Assembly (NCBI GenBank): GCA_027625915.1
Contig: JANTQA010000033.1
Coordinates: 7,006,001 to 7,070,000 of the forward strand
Direction: 5' to 3'
From: Anaeramoeba flamelloides
Lineage: Eukaryota; Metamonada; Anaeramoebidae
Length of the DNA stretch: 64,000 bases
The position numbers and the translations under genes were made by a program. This document shows, one piece after another, positions 1 to 10,082 of this stretch. The notes below the pieces were generated by a model. That model was not told the DNA's origin. It saw only the letters and a list, made by a program, of their open reading frames with translations, and did not search any database. Position 1 is the stretch's first letter; each line of letters starts with the position of its first letter.

Positions 1-52
1 ATATCTTAAATTTCAGTGAAAGTCTGTGCCTTAAATTAGTAACGGTCTGTAA
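1..52. mobile_element. Right end of a palindromic TA-flanked MITE (family 1), cut by window edge
   Basis: These bases match the right half of the better copies at 16.1 and 23.0 kb: a ccttaaattt-like stretch, then gtctgtgccttaaa, ending GTCTG followed by TA. Only the terminal part lies in the window. No coding capacity is seen. Confidence 0.5.
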
Positions 53-152
53 TAAAATGACTTGGTTATTTTTTTGTGTTTTTTTCTTTGTTCAACAGAA
101 GGGAAAATTTGTTTATTATCTATTAGTTGAAATAAATATTTTTATCTTTTAG

Positions 153-297
153 TCAGTTACTAATTTAAGGCACAGAATTTTAATGAAATTTAAGATATAA
201 AAATATCTCAAATTAAGTCTCAAAATTTGGATTTTTTTTTATTTTATAAGTTATTTTAATACAATCTGAAGTTTGTACATTAAAGTGAAACTGGCCG
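153..297. mobile_element. Degenerate family 1 MITE
   Basis: It begins AGTCAGTTAC, runs through taatttaaggcacag and atctcaaattaag, and ends with gtttgtacattaaagtgaaa then ctggccg. This order matches the left-to-right order of family 1 copies, but the element is shorter and diverged. It is a non-coding inverted-repeat element. Confidence 0.45.
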
Positions 298-1407
298 AAT
301 TTCTTTTAAGTGCAAATTTTAAATAATTATTGTAATTTTTTTGAAATGAAATATATTTTATAATTTTGGTATTCCAAAACAAGGTTTTTCTCTTTTCAAG
401 TATATTATTGTAAAATTCTTTTATAAACAATAATCTTTTTTTCTTATCTGAGGAGAAAAAATATTTCTTTATTATATTTTGAAAATAAACTAAATTTCAT
501 AATAAATGAAAAAAAAAAATTATATATTTTTCTTTGATTTTTAGATCAAAAACAAATATTTTTAGTTTATAAAACTGATTATTAAAATAGAAATTTTTTT
601 ATTATTATAGATAACTTAAATTTATAAAAATATTTATTTTATGAATTTGGTTTTATAATGAGCCAATGATTTCGAAATGGAGTATCGGCTGGGGTTTGGG
701 ATTTTCAAAAATGAGAAAAATACATCAAAATTTTTAAACAAATAATTTTTTTCTGAAAATAAAAATTAAAAAGGCACCTAAATTATAGTAATCAGATTTA
801 TTTTTTATTTTTTCACTTCAAGAATCTGTAATAAAAAATATTGGATTTTAGTTTATATTTATGAAAATATTTTTTTTTTTTAGATGGTTCTAGAATTTGT
901 TGTAAAAAATGTTGGAATTTAATGAAATTTTTTTCAAAAATTTAACAGTTTGATAATCACACATATTGTCAACTTAAATTAGATTAATAATACACACAAT
1001 AATATAATAATATTCTATGCCCTAAAGGTAAACATATCATATTCCAAAATTATGAATGACAATTCCATTAGATTTATAAAGTTAAATATGAACCTTGAGA
1101 AGAAAAAATAAATTAAAAAAAAACCTCTATTGTATTGCCATTGGATTGGGTTATTATCCCTCAAATGGCTTAAGGAACCATCCAAAAGAGATTAATCCAC
1201 AATATTATGATAATTTTTTAATCCATAAAAAACATTTCAACAAATTCAAGTGATTAAAAATAGAAAAAGTATAAGAATACAATATAAAAATATATTTACT
1301 TTTTCCAATTTCAAATTGTTATTTATTACATTTAGACCAACTTTTAATGATAATTTTCAACTACGGTTTCCCCAATGATATTTATATAATTTATTATTTA
1401 TTTAGTA

Positions 1408-1470
<63 letters not shown>

Positions 1471-3884
1471 TAATTTCAAAAAGAGGGGCAGATTTTCCAT
1501 CAGAAAAAAATTTGTTTAATTGTTGTGTTTTTTTTTTGAATAATAAGGTATTTTACTAAATTTTTTACAGAAAATATCCAATATAGAATAATAAATAAAA
1601 ATGTTGTATAATTTTTGTATTTTTTGATAACAAATGCTAAAAGAAAAAAATAATAAAAAAAAGTTTACCCCTAATTTTGAAATTTGGCTTATATATATAT
1701 ATATATATATATATAAAGAGCCCATAGCTTATTATTATTTCCTTTTCACTCAATATTATTGTATTACCTTTTAAAACACCCAACAAAAAATAAATTGAAT
1801 ATTGTCTAAATTTACAAAAGAGAACTGGGCACTCTCACCAATTAAATAATTGGAAAATCAAAACACAACCATTTAAAAATAAAAAAATCTTGATCATATG
1901 TATATATATATTAGGTAACTTAACTCTCTGGTGACTCAGGAAGTTCTTATTTATCAAATGATCCATGAATAAAAAATCAAAAAAAAGATCAAAAACACAC
2001 CAAAAAAAATAATAATTTAAAAATAATTGAGTTTGTTCTGGAATCAGTTTTTTGTTTACTTTTACTTTACTTTTGCAAATTATCTTGGTTTTCCAAACTT
2101 AAAAATATTTTAGGTAAAAAAAATTAAAATCCCTTTCTGTTATCTCACTTACTTTTCCGATCAAATTTTCTCTTTTTGAATAGTGACTATTGTTTAACCA
2201 AATCTTTTCTATTTGGGTAAACTTTTAAAGTTTACATTTAAGGGATCATCAAAAGAAAAAAACATTATACAAGAGCTTAAAAAAAATTTAATTTTTCATT
2301 TCTCAAAAATAATTTTTTTTTTCCCTTTTTTTTTTTAGAATTTGAAACAAATTATTCTTTACAAAATGCTAATTTAGAATTCGAATAATAGTTAAGAATC
2401 TTTTTTGATGTGGCCCTAAGAAATTTTGGTACACCAACTTATTTTGAAAATTGTCAACACAAAAGAAGAAAAAGTGTAGATTTTAATTTGTAATTAAATA
2501 TTTTGTAGAAATTTTTTGATGTTAAATTGTTGAAAACGACAATGGTTAAAAACAGGAAAAAAGTCCAGATCTTTTCCAAAGATTTAAATTCTTTTTTACT
2601 CAAGAAGCAAATTTCTTTTGAATAGAAATTAACTTTACTTTCTTTCAGAAATTCGCATCATCTGAGATTAATAAACACACTTTGTAAAACGACTCAAGCT
2701 AAATCAAAGTAATCACATTTGTGTAGTCAATATGAGAGGGATAAAATAACTGTATATTTTTACCTTTTTTTATCACAAGATCAAAAAATTTCATCGTAAA
2801 AAAAAAGTTTAAAATACCTTCATCTTGCTAATTTTCTCAAAACATGATCTTTTTGATGTCTATTAAAATTTTAGTTCGAGAGATGGAGTCTTGTTCTCAA
2901 CAAATTGAATCCAAAAAAAGTAAAAAAAAAAATTTTGAAGAAAAATCTTTAATTCAAATTACAATATTACATTTATTTTACATATAATTTTTCTCTTTGG
3001 TTTATTACGTTAAAGAGTATTTTTTGAAGATAATTGGAATAGGTCAGGAAACATTATGAGTTTCTGATCAAAAGAATTTGGAAAAAACAAAATTAAGAAA
3101 AATTTGAAAAGAATTCAAAAAAATTCCAATTTTAACATCCCTAAAATATTGTATCGTTTCCAAAAGGTTCTCTTGGTATTATTGAAAAACTCAATTATTT
3201 GAAAATATTGATCAAAAAATATATTACGAAAAGTATGGAAAACAACTTTCATGAATTTACAAAAATTAAATGACTTTTAATATGAATGATGAGATCATTG
3301 GTCTTCTCACAAACTTGTCAAAAAAGTTTGTTTTCATGAAAAAGGTTTTATAAAAGAGGCAAAATGACAATTTCTGAAAAATTAAAATAATTTAAGTTAA
3401 ATTGCAAATAAAGAAAAAAAGTTTTTAGTCGATATACGCTTTCAAAGAGAGAAAATTTCAAGAGTTTTCAAATTTGAAAAATAATTTTTTTCAATTTTAT
3501 TTTTTATAAAATTTGACAGATTTGTTCCTATATTCAAAGAATGACAATTAGTGTTTCTAAAATGTAAACCATCAATAACCAAACCAAGTTTATGCCAATT
3601 AGAAGGTATATTTCGGGAATTTAAATAAAATTTGTCATTCAAATGAAACATTAATAATTTTTATTTTTTTTTTACTTACCTTCTTGAATCCTTCTTTGAA
3701 GAATTTTTTTTTTTGTTACAATCAAAAATAATCATCTTGTTTGAATATTAGTTTTGTAAGTAATTAATTTTTCGTTTTAACTCGTGCTGTAGAAACTTAT
3801 CAACAAATATTTTTCTTAACTTTTTTTTCTTTTGTACCAAAAAAAAAAAAAAAAAGAAAATAGTATTCCTCTAGTTGTAAATAA
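298..3884. other. Gene-free region with one MITE and a (TA)n tract
   Basis: No supportable gene. It holds a (TA)n tract at about 1410-1465, a short element at 1467-1690, a second TA tract at about 1691-1713, and AT-rich DNA with scattered homopolymers. A 69-codon frame at 3442-3651 on the minus strand has no recognisable domain and was not called. The stretch before 3885 has a T-rich tract, then an A18-like run shortly before the homeobox gene start. Confidence 0.6.
1467..1690 (-). mobile_element. Short inverted-repeat element (family 4) between TA microsatellites
   Basis: The reverse complement of this 224-bp stretch aligns along its length with 22498-22722. The ends are imperfect inverted repeats: AAGCCAAATTT, then a near-AAAATTAGGGG block, on one side, and an AGGGG/AATTAAGCTT block on the other. 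Both copies lie exactly inside (TA)n runs, so TA is the likely target and any target duplication is masked. It is non-coding, with a T-rich interior. Confidence 0.6.
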
Positions 3885-5723
3885 ATGAACAGTCAAAACG
3901 AGCTCTTAACTGAACCAGTCTTTAAAAGCACAATCAATGTACCGTGTCTTGTTGAGTATGAAAAGGAATTGCAAGTTGATTCATTATTTTTGAATGAAGA
4001 CACCCCAAATACAGAAATGTATGTCTCTCCAAAAAGCAACTTTGAGAACGACGATCAAGTTCTTTGTTCTGCTAGTTTGGATTTAATGAGCTTGGGCTAT
4101 AGTGACACAATCTTCAGATCAGAACTGTTTAATTCCAATTTTGATTCCCAAGTAAGAAGAGAAATTGAGAATGAGGTGATCAAAACGGAAACTTTTCCAG
4201 AGATATTTCCAAATATCGATGATACAGAAAATGTATGGTCGAATTATAACGAAATCAATGGCAAACTTTCTTCAGAATCTTTATCCTGCTACCCCTTATA
4301 TTTCACAATGAACAATTCTGACGAGTGCGTTTCCGAAAAGGCTGAAGGAGGAGAAAAATTCCAAAGTAATGATTCAGCACCAAAGAAGCAACAAAAAAGC
4401 AAAAAATCAATTACTAATCAAAAAAAATTATGTCCGTCATCTAAAGACAAACCAAGCGGAAAACCAAGCATAAACAAATTTCAAGTTGGTAACTCTGATG
4501 CAATCCAAAAAATACATCATTTGTTCTCAATGACTGAAAAGAAAGAAACGATCAGCATTTTGGAATCACTAAAATCTAATTACCTTAACGAAAGACAAAG
4601 TATTGAAAAAAAACGAAAATTGTGGGTAAACAATTATGACAGTCTCGATTTTAAGAATGAATTCAAAGTAAATCAAAAAAATTCAAATAGATCAAGGGAC
4701 AAACTCAAAATTCATCAAGAATTTGATCTAATTCATCAAACTCTTGAATCTGTAATGATGAAATCTTTACAACAATTTGAATCAGATTTTTTACATTCAC
4801 ACCAAGAAAACATGGGCGAACTAAACAAAATGGGTGACAACCAAACGAAATTGCAAAAGAATATAAAAACGAAAAGGAAAAAGAAGATAAAGACGAAGAT
4901 GAAAAAGAATATGAAGACGAAAAAGAAAATCAAAAAGAAAAAGAAACAGAACAGGAAAAGGAAAAAAGAAATACAATTAAAATGCCTCATGAAAAAGAAA
5001 CAGAGAAAAAGAAAAACAATGACGGACAAATATAATCTGGGGAACGGAAAGACAAAATTGAAGAAAAGAAGATATTTAGATTCAAAAAAAAATTCAAAAT
5101 CGAAAAACCATAAATTTTCCAGCGAATACCAAATTACGAAAAAAAAAAAAAAAAACAAAACCCGAAGAAATTATAATTCCCAACATAAAAAAAGAGATCA
5201 AAAGAATTTAAACAGATTAAATAAGCAGGGGGGTTTAAATAATAATAAAAATAAAAATAAAAATGTTCAAATTAATTATAACAATCAAATTGAGAAAAAT
5301 AATGATAAATCATTTAATAAAAAACAAAGTAATTTAAAATCACAAACAAATGAAAAATTTTCTGAGATTGTTTGGCTTGAAACAACAGACTCAGACCATT
5401 TTTTAAGTGACGAATTTGATCTGGTGTCAGATAACTTTTCAGATCTTACACCTGATCAATTTGATAAAAAAAATTACCCAAAGAAAAAATTTATAAAAAG
5501 GACAAGATTAGATCCTAACGCTAAAATGATCTTAAATAATTGGATTACAAAAAGGATTTCCTCAGAAAGCGGCCCCTATGCAACTCAAGAAGAAAAAAAT
5601 AAATTGGCCAAAGAATCGAGAATAACCGTGAAACAAATTACTTCATATCTTGGAAATACTAGAAATAAAATTAAAAACAAAGTCGAAAAGGGAGAAATCG
5701 AAAAACCAATTTGGCTTTATTGA
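3885..5723 (+). CDS. Divergent TALE-like homeodomain protein
   Basis: A 612-residue open frame with a single homeodomain at its C terminus (about residues 539-612). The pattern L..WI.....GPYAT.EEKN.LA..S.ITVKQI..YLGNTRNKIKN matches the third-helix region of KN/TALE homeodomains: Asn51 and Arg53 (NTR) are kept, but the usual WF of helix 3 is YL. The N-terminal half is acidic and Ser/Asn-rich. Residues about 318-430 are extremely lysine-rich, then Asn/Lys-rich. A nuclear DNA-binding role is inferred from the domain. Oddity: from 4838 to 5032 the -1 frame is open for 65 codons and reads as an acidic K/E-rich segment, which looks more natural than the poly-Lys frame. Two compensating indels in A-runs may therefore sit here. 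The stop is TGA. No intron is needed. The homeodomain call is firm; the exact middle sequence is not. Confidence 0.85.
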   Translation: MNSQNELLTEPVFKSTINVPCLVEYEKELQVDSLFLNEDTPNTEMYVSPKSNFENDDQVLCSASLDLMSLGYSDTIFRSELFNSNFDSQVRREIENEVIKTETFPEIFPNIDDTENVWSNYNEINGKLSSESLSCYPLYFTMNNSDECVSEKAEGGEKFQSNDSAPKKQQKSKKSITNQKKLCPSSKDKPSGKPSINKFQVGNSDAIQKIHHLFSMTEKKETISILESLKSNYLNERQSIEKKRKLWVNNYDSLDFKNEFKVNQKNSNRSRDKLKIHQEFDLIHQTLESVMMKSLQQFESDFLHSHQENMGELNKMGDNQTKLQKNIKTKRKKKIKTKMKKNMKTKKKIKKKKKQNRKRKKEIQLKCLMKKKQRKRKTMTDKYNLGNGKTKLKKRRYLDSKKNSKSKNHKFSSEYQITKKKKKNKTRRNYNSQHKKRDQKNLNRLNKQGGLNNNKNKNKNVQINYNNQIEKNNDKSFNKKQSNLKSQTNEKFSEIVWLETTDSDHFLSDEFDLVSDNFSDLTPDQFDKKNYPKKKFIKRTRLDPNAKMILNNWITKRISSESGPYATQEEKNKLAKESRITVKQITSYLGNTRNKIKNKVEKGEIEKPIWLY

Positions 5724-6504
5724 AAATTCCTTTAAATTTGATTTTATAAAATTATATTTAGGAAAATAAATTTAAAGAACATTTGTATCTTTGTATCTTT
5801 TATTTCTTTTCAATCATTAAAATGAACAGAAATTTGATTTTTATAGTTTTTTTTTTTTTTTTTTTTCTTTTTAGTTTCTCTTTTCAACCTCTGGAGAAAA
5901 TAATCTTTATTATTATAATTGAAATTATTATATAACCATATGGAAATAATCCAATAATATTGAAAATGAATTATTATCTTTTGAAATAATAATAAACTGT
6001 TTTTTTTTTTTTTTTTTTTTTTCTCTGTATTTTTTCTTGAATATTTATTTATGAAATCAATAAAAAACATTTGAGGGATGAAATTATTTTAGTATTTATT
6101 CAAGTATAGTTGTTATGAGAAATAATTATTTATTATCTAAATATAACAACCATTTCAATTTCAATTCACAGTCATTATAAATTTTTTTCATAAAAAAATT
6201 AAAAATTGGCAAATTTTTAACATTTTGAGAACTTCAATTATAATAAACCCTTATATTTAATAAAATATCTTTTAGTAAAAATTATTTTTTGAGATATTTA
6301 ACAATTCAAGTTGGAAAATCCATTTTTTCAGGTTCTGTTGATATTTTTTTTCTAAATTACTATTAAATAATTTGAATATTATTTTTTTCACAGTTAAGAG
6401 GTTATAATAATATATTTCAATAAGCATTATAAATTTCATAATTATCCTTCAAATAGGGAGCCTATTATTTGGACTATCATTGAATTATATCTTGATTTAA
6501 ATTG

Positions 6505-6538
<34 letters not shown>

Positions 6539-6724
6539 ATTTCTCGATATGTGTCATTGAATTTTTAAAATAAAAAGAAAATTTACAATAATTTTTTGGT
6601 TTATTCCAAAAAGTAAAAAAAAACCTTTGACACATTTCGTTAGTTTTTCTTGAGTTTTCTGTTTATTTGGAAAATCAATAGATTTTCAAAATAAAACCAA
6701 AAAAACAAAGAAAATGACCGTTAA

Positions 6725-7062
6725 CTTTTCCAGAATTCAAAAGAGTTGAGTAAAAATTATTAATTTGATTCTATTCTTTCGAATTATTTAAAAACTAACA
6801 AAAGTACCCATCAAGTACGTAAAGTACCTAGGTTTTTTTTTAATTTTTAAATTATAATTTCTATTATTTAATTTTCGGTTTATTTCAAAAAGATTATAAA
6901 AAGTCCGTTACATTTTCCAAAATTGAAAATAATTTAATAAAATATTTGATTTTACTCAATTATTTTTAATCCTGGAAAAACTAGAATTTAATGGAAGCAA
7001 TTGTTAGACATTCCAAAATTTAAAATAATAGAGTAAAATCAATATTTTTACTCATTTTTTTT
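6725..7062. repeat. Series of imperfect hairpin units
   Basis: At least three units with the layout ccaNaattNaaaataa..gagtaaaa - short loop - ttttactcaattatttt..tggaaaa occur near 6728-6800, 6915-6985 and 7005-7060. A cleaner single unit lies in copy B at 15456-15516. They may fold as stem-loops in DNA or RNA. No protein is encoded. Confidence 0.45.
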
Positions 7063-7343
7063 TTTTTTTTTGATTTTTGGTAAACATATTACACTTTCCT
7101 TAACTTATTTTAATTTTTAAAATAAACTGAAAATTAAATCAATTGCCAGCTTATTTCAAAAATTAAAAAAACAATCCTTTAGATTTTCTTGAGTTTTCTG
7201 TTTTGTTTATGAAATGTTTTGATTTTACATACAAAACAACACCCCTGAAGAAAACATTGGTTCTCTTAAGAAAATTTTGTTATTTCTTTTTTTTTTTTTC
7301 ATTTTTGAAATAAACACTAAATTATAAAAAATAATTATGTTTG

Positions 7344-7545
7344 TCGTCAGTTCTACTTCTAGACGAAAAACAATCAACGAAATTAAATACATAAAAAAAT
7401 TCTCAAATTAAAACACATTTTTTGGCATTTTTATTTGTATCACAAATTATGTTACTAGAACTTGAATTTTATACCTTGCTTTGAGATTTTTATTCTGTCT
7501 TAAATTTTGTTGAAAGTTTGTGTCTTAAGAGTGGATTTGAATGTA
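7344..7545. mobile_element. Degenerate family 1 MITE nested in repeat copy A
   Basis: It starts cgtcagttctacttctagac, carries caacgaaattaaa, ctcaaattaaaaca and gttgaaagtttgtgtcttaa in family order, and ends gtggatttgaatgta. Terminal bases have decayed compared with the copies at 16.1 and 23.0 kb. It is absent from the matching part of copy B, so it probably inserted after the block duplicated. Confidence 0.55.
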
Positions 7546-10082
7546 TTTTAAAAAAGAAAAAAAAACCTATATACAAAATAGTTCATACCGGGATTTTTCA
7601 ATATTTCAGTTTTATTAAACGAGTACAGCATTTTCAAAACTATTGGTTATTATTGACAAAAGTAAATATCTCTCAAGTTTGAATTAAACTAAAATTCATT
7701 CCTTACTTTATTTGGATTTTTTACCCAAAAAAACTTTTTTTCTCTTAACTAGATAAAATTAAAATGGTTGGTTATACTAACAACAATAATAACATATTCT
7801 CATGTATTCAAAGTTCTGGAATTTTAATTATATTGTCAAAAAAATTTATTATTAATGATGCAAATCTTCATGAAATTCATAACTTTGACAAACTTGAAAA
7901 ATTTCATTTTTATTTTTTAAAATTAGTAATACTAAAAGATAAATACCAAAAATCTGATATTGCTTCATATATTTTCTATCCATTCACACATAATAATCTC
8001 GGAATTATTAGCAAATAACGAAAAAATACGTTCTGATTCTTAGAGTACTTTGACTATAACAATACAAAATAAATTTTATCTTGAATTTATCCCTCCTTGT
8101 TGAATTTTTTAAAGCATTGTTGCGAAAATAAGTGATACCAACTTGTTTAATCCACACTTCAAAATAAAAAGCTTTTTAATTTTTCCCAAAGAACTTAAAA
8201 ATTATATGATCAAGGGAAGCTAACAACGATCGAAATTTCAAAAAATATGGTCACAATTTCATAAAGTTTTATTATTAAAAAAGAAAATCCGAAAAATGAA
8301 GAATAAAATTGATAATATATCCTATAAAATTCAGTTAAATTTTTGAGAAAAGTTTTCATCATAATCACAACAAGAAAAATTTGATAAATTATGAATATCA
8401 GAATATTATCCAATTTCTTGAAAAATTTTCATTCCTAATTTAAAATTAACTTCGAATATCCAGGATTTAACCTTCCGTGATGATTTTAACTTTGATATAC
8501 TCTTGTTTAATAAATTAGACAGTTTATTGTAAGAATAAGAAAAAGATACAGAATTTTAATTTGATAAATAGATTTTTTTTACTTTGAAAACTCTTATTTT
8601 TTGATCATTGTAAAATTTTATCAAAATAAATTATTTAAAAAAATCTATTAAAAAACTTTTTGATTTTTCAGATTTCTGAAAAATTATTTTTAAAGTATTT
8701 CAAATAATTCAAATATTTTTATTTGGGGAATTTTATGTAATTCAATTACGATCTTTTTTTAATTATTTTTTAATACGCTTTTTGCAATCTAATAAAGATT
8801 TAATTAAGAACATGAAATTTGAAAGTTGTTGAGATATGATATGAATTTAGAAATGATCAAAAACCATTGACTGAATGTCTAAAAAAGCCTTGAAAGTACT
8901 TATATTTCTTGTGATATTTCTGTAACATTTTTGAGTTAGGTTTGGGTAAATATATTTAGATAAAAAATATTGCCGATTGCCATGATCAAAGAATTTCTTT
9001 ACTATTTAAACTTGATTCAACTTTGAAATATTTAAATTAACACAAGTAAATATGAAATCTTAAAAAGTTTTTTTTAGAGACAAATTCCTTGAAACACATT
9101 ATTACATCACAATTAACATAATCAAAGAAATAATAAAATTTATTTTTTCTTTTGGCCATGCTCTTAATTGGTATATATTTTAAATAAAAAGGGTAGATTT
9201 TATTTGTAAAAAAAAAAAAACAAAAGACTCGATTTTATTACCAATAAAATATAAACTTTTGAGATACCATTTTTATTATAAATTTATGACCAATTCAACA
9301 TATTCGCTTAAATTCAGAGATATATTCACAAATGCATCAAGTAATTTTTTTAACCGATTAAAAGTTTGAAAAAAACCTTTTTTCGATATCAAAAATCAAT
9401 AAAAAAATGTAAAATAAGATTTCAAATTTGGTTAATTGTTTTGAACAAATTTATTCTCATTAATTGTTAGATTTTTTTTATGAATTAAAATCAGTTTTAC
9501 GAGAATGAAAAAAATTGATAATGGATCTTAAGATTAATATTATCTAATTCCCAAATATAATGAAGGTTATTTGTTTATAAAAAAATTTCATAGTAATAAA
9601 AAAAACATTGTTTATAAGTAAAATTTGTAAATTTCTTTAAAACTTTAATATTTATAACTTATCCTTCTTAAAACAATACCATATGTTTAACTATTTTGAA
9701 AAAATCAATTCTTTGGTTAACCAAAAGAATTATCTTAGAAAATAAAATAAATCTTTATATTAATATTTATAAACATTATAATTAAAAATAGAATAATAAT
9801 TGAGGGAATAGTAATAAATTGATTAAAAATTTTTTATATTTTAAGTAATAAAAACAATTCTATAATTTTCTTTTTTCTCATAAAAAATGGATAAAAAAAA
9901 AAGATCTCTGAAAAAATTTGGTTTTCTTTGTTGAAGAAAATTTGTGAAATCATATAGACAAAATTTGTGATTTATAATATCACCTCTAAAATATTGTAAA
10001 ATAGTACCCAAGTTGTTATGAAAGATTCAACCCCTTAAGCCAAAAAAATGCAAGTTTCATTTTTTTCCACTCTTTTATTTCT

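Larger units (their letters stand above)
6297..8020 (+). repeat. Dispersed repeat block, copy A (long)
   Basis: Two stretches match copy B in the same order and strand. Bases 6297-6540 match 15216-15425 (shared: cctattatttggact, caaatggg-like, gttaagaggNtataat). Bases 7590-7870 match 15560-15835 (shared: caaaactattNgttattat, aaattaaactaaaattcat, ggttatactaa, aaagttctgga). Copy A carries about 0.9 kb more in between, made of hairpin units and a MITE. It looks like an old duplication or an unclassified dispersed element. Any coding potential (84 codons at 7764) is not conserved in copy B. Confidence 0.6.
5724..10082. other. Gene-free region dominated by a dispersed repeat block
   Basis: No supportable gene. 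Two long T tracts lie at about 5849-5866 and 6000-6022, a (TA)n tract at about 6509-6535, and a repeat block at 6297-8020 that recurs at 15.2 kb. An 84-codon frame at 7764-8018 lies inside that block and is broken in the second copy, so it is not called a gene. From 8021 to 10082 I see only AT-rich sequence. Confidence 0.6.

Noticed and set aside
1347-1559. A 70-codon frame across the (TA)n tract
   Set aside because: It is mostly Ile-Tyr from the microsatellite and lies over a MITE; no protein features.
3442-3651. A 69-codon minus-strand frame with a leucine-rich look
   Set aside because: No repeat register, no splice partner and no neighbouring frame of the same kind.
4736-5158. A 140-codon Phe-rich frame opposite the homeobox gene
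   Set aside because: It is the antisense of Lys-rich codons, not a gene.
7764-8018. An 84-codon frame inside repeat copy A
   Set aside because: The matching part of copy B is stopped early, so the frame is not maintained.
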